Position numbers and translations under genes: made by a program
Part shown: one piece after another, positions 15,063-22,588 of the stretch
Layout: the number at the start of each line of letters is the position of its first letter
Position numbering within the stretch: the first letter of the stretch is position 1
The notes under the pieces: generated by a model
Told to the model about the DNA's origin: nothing
Databases searched by the model: none
Seen by the model: the letters and a program-made list of their open reading frames with translations, nothing else
DNA from: a virus
IMG/VR virus record: IMGVR_UViG_3300010354_000612
Span: 1 to 24,723 of that record
DNA: 24,723 bases
Direction: 5' to 3' (one strand)

Positions 15063-15987
15063 GGATCAATTTCAGAGACTTCTCGATCATGATCGCTGGA
15101 GGCTCGAGGCGACATTTGCCCATGAGGTAAGACTTGAGGAGCTAAGGCTGTCCTCAAAGCGATCGGGGAGCGCCGGGAGTGGTGGAAGCCCATCTCAGAC
15201 AGGTACGAGCGACGAGGACAGGAAGTTCAACGAACTGACCTCCTACGGGGCGTGCTCGGATAAGCACATCGGTCTTATCTCTAAGACCAAGGTCTGGGAG
15301 GGGGCGAATGAACGCTCGACAAAGCTCTTCGAGCAGTGGTACGCCCATCTCCAGGAGAATAACATCATCCCACTCAAGGATCTCAAAGAGGGCAGGATTA
15401 AGACTCTGCTTCTGGCATTTCTGTGGGCTAGCGGATGCTCCCACCGTGTGGCGAAGTGGCCGGAGGCCTCAGATTCTCATTTGGTGGAGACTCTGCGTAA
15501 GGATCTAAGGGAGAGATTCTCGAAGTTCTCAAAGCACAGCATCATCGCCGCTTACGAGTCCCTCAAGACCTTCTGGAAGGAAATCAACGATTACGAGTCG
15601 TGTCCTTTTAACTCCAGTTTGATCGCCGATATTCTTGACGAGTCGTACCTCTACGTGTCTCAAAAGGCCGATGAGGAGTCCAAAGTTGATATAAAGAATT
15701 CCCCGCTCTTCTCCGAGTTTGAAAAGAACTTCCCCCACGTTCCGCTTAGCACACTCGAGAAATACTACTTAAAGAACAGATTTAACTTCGTAGCGGCGGG
15801 GGTGGGGGCTCTGAGAAAGGTATTCACCACTTCGTGTCCCTCAGAGCTTGAACACAAATTCACGCCAAGTGAATGGCCTAAGAAGTGGCATACCTATCTC
15901 AGTTCCTACGAAACAAAATGGCAGAAACAACTCGCGACGATTCAGCACGAGACTCGGGAAGCACAGGAGAAGTGGAAAGAGGGGTAA
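15019..15987 (+). CDS. Unknown protein with TTG start and no internal methionine
   Basis: This 322-residue protein (TTG-GAA-CTG-GAT...) is not recognised. A helical first 48 residues are followed by a Ser/Gly linker (SGSAGSGGSPSQTGTSD, about 50-66) and a mainly helical, Trp/Tyr-rich domain to the end. The frame is open only from 15013, after an in-frame TAA at 15010-15012, and contains no ATG at all, so translation must start at a rare codon (TTG at 15019) or enter from the upstream gene, which it overlaps by 44 nt, by a +1 shift. Its place just upstream of the portal gene is where terminase or head-assembly genes often lie, but no such motif is seen: there is no Walker motif and no clear DNA-binding helix-turn-helix. 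Confidence 0.75.
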   Translation: MELDRLLALAPQLTEDQFQRLLDHDRWRLEATFAHEVRLEELRLSSKRSGSAGSGGSPSQTGTSDEDRKFNELTSYGACSDKHIGLISKTKVWEGANERSTKLFEQWYAHLQENNIIPLKDLKEGRIKTLLLAFLWASGCSHRVAKWPEASDSHLVETLRKDLRERFSKFSKHSIIAAYESLKTFWKEINDYESCPFNSSLIADILDESYLYVSQKADEESKVDIKNSPLFSEFEKNFPHVPLSTLEKYYLKNRFNFVAAGVGALRKVFTTSCPSELEHKFTPSEWPKKWHTYLSSYETKWQKQLATIQHETREAQEKWKEG

Positions 15988-16172
15988 ACATCCTCACCAA
16001 CTCCCAGCCTGTCATAGTAGATGGCGCGGAGGAGGCCATAGAGAGATTTAACAATGGCGAGCTTAGCGCTCAGGAGCTTTACAACATCATCCTAGATGCC
16101 CCTGTGGTCTACGTTGATCGGTCCTCGGCTTCCGAGTTTAAAGAATCAAAAGACAACAACTCGACCGAGTGA
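15918..16172 (+). CDS. Small acidic unknown protein before portal
   Basis: From the ATG at 15918 this is an 84-residue protein (MAETTRDDSARDSG...). The first 30 residues are disordered and polar; the core (VNILTNSQPVIVDGAEEAIERFNNGELSAQELYNIILDAPVVYV) is a compact strand-helix-helix-strand unit; the tail is charged. An earlier ATG at 15885 is possible, but both starts lie inside the end of the upstream gene and lack a Shine-Dalgarno site. Its stop overlaps the portal GTG as GTGA. A GTTTAAA motif occurs within its last codons. Not recognised. Confidence 0.68.
   Translation: MAETTRDDSARDSGSTGEVERGVNILTNSQPVIVDGAEEAIERFNNGELSAQELYNIILDAPVVYVDRSSASEFKESKDNNSTE
16136..16142 (+). promoter_or_regulatory. 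GTTTAAA promoter-like motif before portal gene
   Basis: An exact plus-strand GTTTAAA lies inside the end of the small upstream gene. It ends 35 nt before the portal ATG at 16178 (26 nt before the GTG at 16169), matching the spacing of the other copies. It could give the portal gene separate transcription. Confidence 0.5.
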
Positions 16173-18127
16173 GGGGTATGGCTGAGGATCGTCGAGCGGC
16201 GAAACACATTAAAACAGGGTACTACGATAGGTATTTCCGCCTAGGAGTAGCTCAGGGAGGCCTTGCGGGTTACAAGGCTGATCCTTACGCCTTCACTGCC
16301 ACCCCGTACCTCAACTCCGGCACCATCCTACCCCGCCGCGACGACATCCTCATCGAGGAGGGTGGCGGAGGCCCACGGGCGATCGAGAAGTACATGCGGC
16401 TGTTCAACGATAGCCACATTATCGCCGCTTGGGAGAAGATCACAGGGGAGATTGTTCAGCGCAAGTGGGAAGTCGATCCGGCTAGCACCTCTGACCGTGA
16501 CGAGGAGGTGGCGGAGTTTGTTCGCCAGGTTCTGAAGCGCATGGGCACCAACACCCGCCAGGCCTACGGCAAGGAGATGCTCGTAACCTCCAACTCCGCG
16601 TTCGATACTTTCATCCGTGGCATGTGCGAGTCGATGATACTCGGCATCGCGATCGGCGAGATCTGCTGGATGCGTCAAGGAAATTACATCGTCCCCTCCG
16701 AGGTTAAGATCCGCGATCCGCGCCGGTTCCAGTTTGTTCTCAACGAAGATGGAACGATTTCTCCACGCCTGATGACTGTGGATTCGCCCGTGGAGGGTAT
16801 TCCGCTACCTCTCAGGTCGATGGTGATCCATAGGCACTGGGCGTACAGCAACTTCATGGATCCCTACGGCACCGGCCTGGGACGCCAGCTCTACAGCCTT
16901 GTGGAGTTCAGACGTACACTGATGTCCTTCTGGCTCCAGTACGCTGACAAGCACACCACTCCCACCGCGGTTGGTAAGTTCTCGCTCGGCACCCCGGACG
17001 AGGAGGTCCAGTCCCTCTTCACGGCGCTTCAGCGCCTGGGCCAGGAGACCGCTATTGTTATCCCCGACGAGATGGACATCAGCTGGCTTGAGAGCCAGGG
17101 CCGAGCGGAAGTCTACGAGAAACTTATCGAGTATGTCGATCAGCAGATCAGTTTTGTTCTCAACGGCGAGAATACCGTGGGCCAGGAGACGGGGAATGTT
17201 GGTTCTTACGCCAGGGACCAAGTCTCCGACTCGGTTCGTATGCGTAAAGCTAAAGCGTTCTCTGAGGAGCTTGACGAAACGATTAACGCTACGCTTGTGC
17301 GCTGGATTGTTGAGCTTAACTATCCGGGCGCCGCTGTTCCTAGACTTCGTAGAAACTTTGATGATCTAGAGCAGCGAGAAGACCCCGTAAAGGTTGTTCA
17401 GATGCTCACTCAGCTGCAAGCGATCGGTTACGAGGTCAAGGACCTTGACTGGGTGAGGGATAAGCTCGAGATCCCGTCCCTGGGCAAAGTGGACATGTCA
17501 GCGATGATGGGCGGAGCCCCTGGCGCTCCTGGGGCGCCCGGAGCTGCGCCGATGTCCGAGCCTAAAACCCCAGAGCAGATGGCCGATGCCACTAACGGAT
17601 CTCAGGGTGCCTTCGGATCGGACCAATCCGATCTCCTCAAGCTCTTCGACTTTGCCGAGGGTGAGGGCGAATACGACGAGGTGGGAGATGAATCCGATAA
17701 GACCAAGAAGGATAAGATTGCTAAGATCATCGCGTCCAAGTTCGATGGCACACTCGACGACGTTGGATTCCAGCGTATCATCTCTGACACCGGGGACTCC
17801 GAGGCCTCCGCGTCTCGCGTTCGTGTGGACGAGTACACATCGCCAGGCGAACTCGCCCATGGCTGCCGTCGGCTTATCGAAGAAGTGAAGAAAGTTCCGT
17901 ACTTACGCCCTGAGCAGTCGATGGCGTTAAGCAACCTCGATATGGATCTGCATGTTTTCGAGAACGCTATTGTTGTGGAAGATATGACAACCTGCGATAC
18001 TACCAAGCTCCTGGAACTGTATCGCTCCATCTATCGCCTCAACCGCTCGGTGGCGCATAAGGAATGCGTGGTGCTAGATTGTAGAGCGGCTGGTTATTGG
18101 AAGTACTTTGCTCCGTACTTTATGTAA
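16169..18127 (+). CDS. Portal protein (Mu gp29-like, DUF935)
   Basis: This 652-residue protein should form the ring at the head vertex through which DNA enters and leaves. It matches the Mu gp29/DUF935 pattern: HIIAAWEKITGEIVQRKWEVDPAS (residues about 83-106), GMCESMILGIAIGEICW (151-167), RDPRRFQF (182-189), a MDPYGTGLGR segment and the helical stem region (ENTVGQETGNVGSYARDQVS). A Gly-Ala-Pro repeat linker (about 446-460) leads to an acidic segment and an extra C-terminal domain (about 540-652) absent from the 512-residue Mu protein; it has several cysteines (CDTTK, KECVVLDC). The GTG at 16169 overlaps the preceding stop as GTGA; an ATG at 16178, preceded by GAGGGG only 1 nt away, is the alternative start. 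Composition is GC-richer than that of the 1288-residue gene. Confidence 0.92.
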   Translation: MRGMAEDRRAAKHIKTGYYDRYFRLGVAQGGLAGYKADPYAFTATPYLNSGTILPRRDDILIEEGGGGPRAIEKYMRLFNDSHIIAAWEKITGEIVQRKWEVDPASTSDRDEEVAEFVRQVLKRMGTNTRQAYGKEMLVTSNSAFDTFIRGMCESMILGIAIGEICWMRQGNYIVPSEVKIRDPRRFQFVLNEDGTISPRLMTVDSPVEGIPLPLRSMVIHRHWAYSNFMDPYGTGLGRQLYSLVEFRRTLMSFWLQYADKHTTPTAVGKFSLGTPDEEVQSLFTALQRLGQETAIVIPDEMDISWLESQGRAEVYEKLIEYVDQQISFVLNGENTVGQETGNVGSYARDQVSDSVRMRKAKAFSEELDETINATLVRWIVELNYPGAAVPRLRRNFDDLEQREDPVKVVQMLTQLQAIGYEVKDLDWVRDKLEIPSLGKVDMSAMMGGAPGAPGAPGAAPMSEPKTPEQMADATNGSQGAFGSDQSDLLKLFDFAEGEGEYDEVGDESDKTKKDKIAKIIASKFDGTLDDVGFQRIISDTGDSEASASRVRVDEYTSPGELAHGCRRLIEEVKKVPYLRPEQSMALSNLDMDLHVFENAIVVEDMTTCDTTKLLELYRSIYRLNRSVAHKECVVLDCRAAGYWKYFAPYFM

Positions 18128-18135
18128 TTCGGCGA

Positions 18136-18184
18136 GATGGGCTTAGTTTAAATATCATCAGAACTAAGTGTAAGCTATCCCATC
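18136..18184 (+). promoter_or_regulatory. Inverted-repeat leader just before the tail tube start
   Basis: GATGGG (18136-18141) pairs with CCCATC (18179-18184), which abuts the tail tube ATG. Directly inside, CTTAGTT (18142-18148) pairs with AACTAAG (18162-18168) around a 13-nt loop, leaving a 10-nt bulge on the 3' side. The structure spans the GTTTAAA motif. If transcribed from upstream it could fold over the start region; if the promoter lies here, only part would be in the mRNA. No T-run follows, so it is not a terminator. Confidence 0.4.
18146..18152 (+). promoter_or_regulatory. GTTTAAA promoter-like motif before tail tube gene
   Basis: An exact plus-strand GTTTAAA in the 57-nt portal-tube gap ends 32 nt before the tube ATG and is followed by TATCATCAGAAC, similar to GCTATGAGAAC after the 14562 copy. 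Likely a dedicated promoter for the highly expressed tube gene and the genes after it. Confidence 0.62.
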
Positions 18185-18613
18185 ATGCTCTCTTACAAGC
18201 CGGTAACGCAATCGCAGTTCTGGATCCAGGCGTCCCCCTTCCAGCACTATTTCACCAACTTCAGCGGAATTCGTGATACCGCCGGTACCTCCCAGTACGC
18301 TGATGGTGTTCGCGGTCGTATCTTCAATCTCAAGGGGCCACGCACACTCTCCGAGGTTACCATTTCGGTGCCATTCGATCCCGAGAAGCACGCTGATATT
18401 GTCGATTTTTGGAAGTCCTATGGCTGTGAGTTTGTTACTCTGACTGTGACTCCCGTCTCCTGTGGCGAAGATCCTCAACCCATCGGCCAGCGCACCATCA
18501 CCATTCCCGATGCTCAGATGACAAGTCTGAACTTCGGTGCAGCTGATCGCACTTCCTCAAACGTTTCCACTCTCGAGCTTACGTTCGTGATGGACACATT
18601 CACCTACAACTGA
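18185..18613 (+). CDS. Tail tube protein
   Basis: This 142-residue protein probably forms the inner tube of the contractile tail (T4 gp19 is 163 residues). It starts MLSYKPVTQSQFWIQASPFQHYFTNFSGIRD and shows the beta-rich, T4/Mu-like pattern: an N-terminal segment with 'F.V.I...f...F..vsGi', a central RTLSEVTISVPFDPEKHADIVDFWKSYG (the usual loop and helix) and a C-terminal run of strands ending in ELTFVMDTFTYN. It lies after the portal on the plus strand, while the sheath is about 12 kb away on the minus strand; in most contractile phages sheath and tube are adjacent. The ATG lacks a Shine-Dalgarno site and follows a GTTTAAA motif and an inverted repeat. Confidence 0.88.
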   Translation: MLSYKPVTQSQFWIQASPFQHYFTNFSGIRDTAGTSQYADGVRGRIFNLKGPRTLSEVTISVPFDPEKHADIVDFWKSYGCEFVTLTVTPVSCGEDPQPIGQRTITIPDAQMTSLNFGAADRTSSNVSTLELTFVMDTFTYN

Positions 18614-18636
18614 TATATCGTCACGGAGGTTGAGGT

Positions 18637-19692
18637 ATGAGTCTCTCCAACCTCTATTTTAGGGGGTGCTTTGAGCAACCCTCCGACGAGCAGAAATCGG
18701 CTGTTGAGGAGCTTAATGTCGAGGGAAATGTTGTAGATAAGAGCTGTCTGAGGGACAATATAAATACCTGCGGGATGAGTATCAAAGAGCTCTTTGATAC
18801 CTACTCGTTTTACAATCCACAAAAAGGACTGTATAAATCCTGGGGGGATATTGAGTTCCCCTGGCAGATTAGCAACCTTACTCCTAATCTTCTGCTCTCG
18901 CAGACTAATGACAAATGGGGTGTGGCGAGCTACATGAGTCTTGTGGCCTACCACCAAGGAGACCGTGTTCTTGTAATAGAGAATGATGGCTACAGGATAG
19001 GTGTCTATCAGGCCAACGTAGACATAGTCTCTATCAGCAAAGAATTTGATCCCTCAAAATGGACAAAAATTTGCCATGTGGAGACGACCGAGCCAGCAGG
19101 ACTGCCCACAGTAGAGGAGCTGAGGGCCCGGTACAGACCTTACAGACTTGAGCTGTTTGATAAGGAGTGGGGAGAGTATCACGCGTCTTGGTCCTCTGAG
19201 CTTTTCGAGCAGAGCGCAGCGCTATGTTCCACCATCTCGGAGTTGGAAAATTGTCTGAGGACTAATTCCTCGGATAAGTGGGAACAAGCCCGGGTCAGAA
19301 GACAATTCTTCTACAAACATGGAGATATCGTTCTCGTAGAAGGGGAATGCGGAGATGCTCTATGCGTCTATATCGCCACTCAGAACATTCCTGCCACTGA
19401 ATCCATACTAAAAGCTTACGCTACATTCGACCTTACAGATCCCGCTTGGCAGCGCATATACTGTGTTTCCACGGGGCGAAACAGATGCCTCGAGTACCAG
19501 AGGAAGAAGGAGCCGGAGTTGGGATACGACGTTGTAGAAATGGGCTCCCAGGGACATTTTGTGGAGGTGCCCGTACCTTACAGGCTTCGTCCTGCCGTCC
19601 CGAGCCTAGACGAACGTGTGGAACTCCGAACCCCGCCCAAAGTCCTAACGCAAGCAGAGATAGATGCCCTTCCCCAGCCCCAAGAGGAGTAA
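18637..19692 (+). CDS. Virion protein with two binding-module-like repeats
   Basis: This 351-residue protein has an unassigned first 100 residues (several Cys) and two similar segments. Residues about 104-149 contain YHQGDRVLV...YQANVDIVSIS...FDPSKWTKICHVET, and residues about 228-280 contain YKHGDIVLV...YIATQNIPAT...LTDPAWQRIYCVST. Both fit 'Y..GD.V.V....Y.A....P......P..W..I..V', the pattern of small CBM5/12-like carbohydrate-binding modules found in phage and secreted proteins. A Pro-rich C-terminus ends the protein (LPQPQEE). A role in receptor or glycan binding at the tail tip is inferred. A GGAGG site lies 7 nt before the ATG; the gene follows the tube by 23 nt and the next gene starts 3 nt after its stop. 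Confidence 0.75.
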   Translation: MSLSNLYFRGCFEQPSDEQKSAVEELNVEGNVVDKSCLRDNINTCGMSIKELFDTYSFYNPQKGLYKSWGDIEFPWQISNLTPNLLLSQTNDKWGVASYMSLVAYHQGDRVLVIENDGYRIGVYQANVDIVSISKEFDPSKWTKICHVETTEPAGLPTVEELRARYRPYRLELFDKEWGEYHASWSSELFEQSAALCSTISELENCLRTNSSDKWEQARVRRQFFYKHGDIVLVEGECGDALCVYIATQNIPATESILKAYATFDLTDPAWQRIYCVSTGRNRCLEYQRKKEPELGYDVVEMGSQGHFVEVPVPYRLRPAVPSLDERVELRTPPKVLTQAEIDALPQPQEE

Positions 19693-19695
19693 CTT

Positions 19696-20532
19696 ATGGC
19701 AAAAGTATTTGGAGGAGGAAATTCCCCCTCGTGTGGTGATAGCGGAATAAACAGAGTCCTTCCGTCTTCCCCGGAGGCTTTACGTGGTGGCCAGCAGCAG
19801 ACTTTTTCTTCCTCGCCTAACGTCTACTCAAAGACACAATCGGCTGTGGGCGACTCTAGTCTTCAGGACTTCTATACCAAATCCGAGGTACAAAAACTTC
19901 TAAAGCTTAAAGCCGATATCTCCTCCGTATACACCAAGGAAGAGGTGGACGACGCTTTAGCCGCTTTGGAAGCGAAAGTAGGCCAATCGCTCATTGCGTT
20001 CATCACTGAGGCAGAAGTAGATACTAAGATCTCAGCATCCTACGACAGCATTTTCTCCTATCTTGCACAAAACTACTACACTAGCTCACAAACCTACTCC
20101 AAGGCCCAAGTAGATAGCCTCATCGCCGCAATAGAGATTGAGGATGGCTTCGTAATGAAGCAACCTTCCACCACCGCTGATAACACCATCTCTCCTGGTG
20201 CCAATGAGGCGGTGCCTCTGACACTGGTGGCCTCTACCGACCCCGATATCACCACTATCCAGCACTGGGTCGATAACCAATCCAACTCTGTGGGTAGAGT
20301 GAGGACTTCGGGCCGAGTGGAGTTCTATGGTCATATGGTCCTGGGGCAGAACATAGAATCCTGGAGACCGGCTCTCGATACGAATCAGAGAAGGATTAGT
20401 GGAGTGGCGGATCCAATACACACTCTTGATGCCGCAAACAAGAAGTACGTTGAGGATTACGTTGTTGCCGTTGTGGACGCGATCCAGCGAGATGACGATG
20501 GCCTATACGATATAGACTGCCTAGAGTATTAG
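19696..20532 (+). CDS. Fibre- or baseplate-type protein with YTKxEV repeats
   Basis: This 278-residue protein begins with a Gly/Ser-rich segment (FGGGNSPSCGDSG). Residues about 55-150 contain four copies of a YTK.EVD-like repeat: FYTKSEVQKLLKLK, VYTKEEVDDALAALE, FITEAEVDTKI, TYSKAQVDSLIAAIE. These are typical of phage tail fibres, where they form short trimeric coiled coils. A beta region follows, with NQRRISGVADPIHTLDAANKKYVEDYV near the C-terminus: the 'I..VadP....DAa.k.YVd' motif of T4-like long/short tail-fibre proteins. A GAGGAG site overlaps the upstream stop region. It is likely a fibre or fibre-attachment subunit expressed with its neighbours. Confidence 0.85.
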   Translation: MAKVFGGGNSPSCGDSGINRVLPSSPEALRGGQQQTFSSSPNVYSKTQSAVGDSSLQDFYTKSEVQKLLKLKADISSVYTKEEVDDALAALEAKVGQSLIAFITEAEVDTKISASYDSIFSYLAQNYYTSSQTYSKAQVDSLIAAIEIEDGFVMKQPSTTADNTISPGANEAVPLTLVASTDPDITTIQHWVDNQSNSVGRVRTSGRVEFYGHMVLGQNIESWRPALDTNQRRISGVADPIHTLDAANKKYVEDYVVAVVDAIQRDDDGLYDIDCLEY

Positions 20533-20557
20533 GCTACTTATAAGATTAAAGTGATAT

Positions 20558-22543
20558 ATGACTCAGACACCTATCACACTTCCACGCGATAAAGTTCGCG
20601 TACGTCGTTCCCCGGTCTTCACAAAGAGGCCGTTAATTGTTGATATAGAGGACGGGGAACTAGCGATTAATTTTCACGCCGATGAGCCGGGCCTTTTTAT
20701 AAGGGATCTTGACGCGGACGGAGAGCAGAGAATAAGGAAAATAGGCCCTGTGCATTTTGGCTCAACGGCTCCGAATTCTACCGCTGCGGACTACGACTTC
20801 CCCATCGAGCTATCTAACGGGGAGTGCTGGGTGGATACGTCAGCTGGGACCGGAAAGTACCTGCTTAAGACGTGGAATCAGTCCGCCAATAGTGGCGCTG
20901 GGGCGTGGATGGAAGTTGGTGAGATATATGGTAAGACAACGGGGTACCTGGATCAGTTCAAGGATGCTTTGGACGGAGAGGACTACGTACACACCGATCG
21001 TGCGAGAATCAAGATAAATAATAAGACGGCTCTGCGCGGCTTGTCAACCACTTCAGGCAACCGACTCATTATTAACGAGAACGACGAGTTTGCTAACGGT
21101 GTACGTGTTAACGCAGCTCAGCTGGATGTAAGCACTGACGGTGTGAGCTTAGTCTCGCAGACGATGACGCCATTCCAGACTGAATCTGTTGCATCCAACA
21201 TATTCACCTACCTGGCTCACGGACTCTTCACGGGGGAGAAAGTTTACGTGTATCCGGAACTAGCTGACGGAACAACCACCTCTCCACTTACCAGCGGGGA
21301 CTATGTTGTTGTCAATGCCTCCAACGATACTTTTCAGCTGAGCTCTAATGGAATCACTCCTGTGGCCTGTTCGGGTAATGTCTACCTTGCACCGTACGAA
21401 GAAATTGAGATTGACGCGGAAGCCAATTACTTCTCCACTGGCAACTTTGCTTACAAGAGCCTTCGCTTTACTCCGGCGGATGGGCAGATAGAGGATGGGC
21501 ATTGGGACGTGTACCACAACCCGGTCAATGGGAACCTAAGGATTTTTGCGAGAGCGGGTAATACGCTTATCGAGCCGGAAGGACCCGGTCTCTCCGTAGA
21601 AGTCAAGAACTCATCTGGCACTGTGGCCATCCCCGCGGGCCATCCTGTATACATTGTGGGGTACGATGTTATTGGCAAAGTGGCAAAAGTGGCCATGGCT
21701 GAGTCAGGGGAACCTTCAACAATGCCCGCCATCGCGGTGGCAAAAGAGGCCATAGCGCCCGGTTCCAAGGGCTATGTTGTCTTTCTTGGTAGAGTGGAGG
21801 GCCTCAATACAGCCTCTCTACCAGGATCCAATGGAGCGGGTAATGCCGACGAAGGTAGGGTGTTGTATGTAGGAGAGGATGGCGGATTGACCTTTACACC
21901 CCCGCCACTTTTGCTCACAAGCAAAGGAATACAGGCTATAGCGGTACTTTTGCGCCAAGATGCAACGAATGGATCCATAGTCGTCAATAACCCATCGGCT
22001 TTTACAGGTCAGCCCCCTCTACCCCAGGGGTACGTATGGGTTGGTAGTAGTGATAATGTAGCCACGGCCCGTAGACTGGATTCCAACTCGTTTCAAGTTC
22101 GCACAGCGTCAGATAACGTTGTGGAGTTGGCTCTGGCGTCTAATATCAAATTCGGAGGATACGAGTTCCTCTACGATGGTGCCGCTGGATCGAAGGTACA
22201 GACTAAAGTCTCCACGGGCGTCATCTCCACAATAACTTTCGATCCGGTAGTTGTGGCTAGTTTCGACTCGCAATTATACCGATCCGCTAAGTTCCTTATC
22301 CAAGTTTCCGCACTCGCTCCTGATGATAATTACGAGGTATCCGAGATGCTTATTGTTCATAATGGTGTCAGTGCCCATCTGATGCAGTACGGCACTGTGA
22401 GCACTCTTTCCGATCCGGGAGGGTTTGGGGAGTTTAATGTAGAGATCTTACCCGGAGGCGAATGTCAGCTGACTTTCCGTAAACACTCCTGGATACCTAA
22501 CAACGTTGTAGTAAGGGCTCTTAGGACCGCCATACTGGTTTAA
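20558..22543 (+). CDS. Tail fibre/virion structural protein, cyanophage-like
   Basis: This 661-residue protein starts RVRRSPVFTKRPLIVDIEDGELAINFHADEPGLFIRD. That is the 'R.s....kP...ql..GElaIN...glf.rd' N-terminus widely seen in aquatic phage structural proteins. The middle (about 60-560) is beta-rich with Gly/Asn/Ser repeats. Residues about 565-661 form a typical C-terminal domain: ASFDSQLYRSAKFLIQV, YEVSEMLIVHNGVSAHLMQYG, ECQLTFRKHS and RALRTAIL, common in marine T4-like phage fibres. Probably a receptor-contacting fibre or baseplate spike. The ATG lacks a Shine-Dalgarno site; 25 nt separate it from the previous stop. The last Val codon and stop contain GTTTAAG, a candidate promoter for the next gene. 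Confidence 0.88.
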   Translation: MTQTPITLPRDKVRVRRSPVFTKRPLIVDIEDGELAINFHADEPGLFIRDLDADGEQRIRKIGPVHFGSTAPNSTAADYDFPIELSNGECWVDTSAGTGKYLLKTWNQSANSGAGAWMEVGEIYGKTTGYLDQFKDALDGEDYVHTDRARIKINNKTALRGLSTTSGNRLIINENDEFANGVRVNAAQLDVSTDGVSLVSQTMTPFQTESVASNIFTYLAHGLFTGEKVYVYPELADGTTTSPLTSGDYVVVNASNDTFQLSSNGITPVACSGNVYLAPYEEIEIDAEANYFSTGNFAYKSLRFTPADGQIEDGHWDVYHNPVNGNLRIFARAGNTLIEPEGPGLSVEVKNSSGTVAIPAGHPVYIVGYDVIGKVAKVAMAESGEPSTMPAIAVAKEAIAPGSKGYVVFLGRVEGLNTASLPGSNGAGNADEGRVLYVGEDGGLTFTPPPLLLTSKGIQAIAVLLRQDATNGSIVVNNPSAFTGQPPLPQGYVWVGSSDNVATARRLDSNSFQVRTASDNVVELALASNIKFGGYEFLYDGAAGSKVQTKVSTGVISTITFDPVVVASFDSQLYRSAKFLIQVSALAPDDNYEVSEMLIVHNGVSAHLMQYGTVSTLSDPGGFGEFNVEILPGGECQLTFRKHSWIPNNVVVRALRTAILV

Positions 22544-22544
22544 G
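22538..22544 (+). promoter_or_regulatory. GTTTAAG promoter-like variant at the fibre gene
   Basis: GTTTAAG overlaps the last codon and stop of the preceding gene and ends 44 nt before the ATG at 22589. It is followed by GATGAGATATAGAAAAA. The spacing is longer than for the exact copies, so support is weak. Confidence 0.32.
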
Positions 22545-22588
22545 GATGAGATATAGAAAAAATATAACTGGGGGAATGGTGAACCCAT

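Noticed and set aside
15019-15987. Calling this gene the small terminase because it precedes the portal
   Set aside because: Position alone suggests it. I see no helix-turn-helix or other terminase feature, and no large terminase follows.
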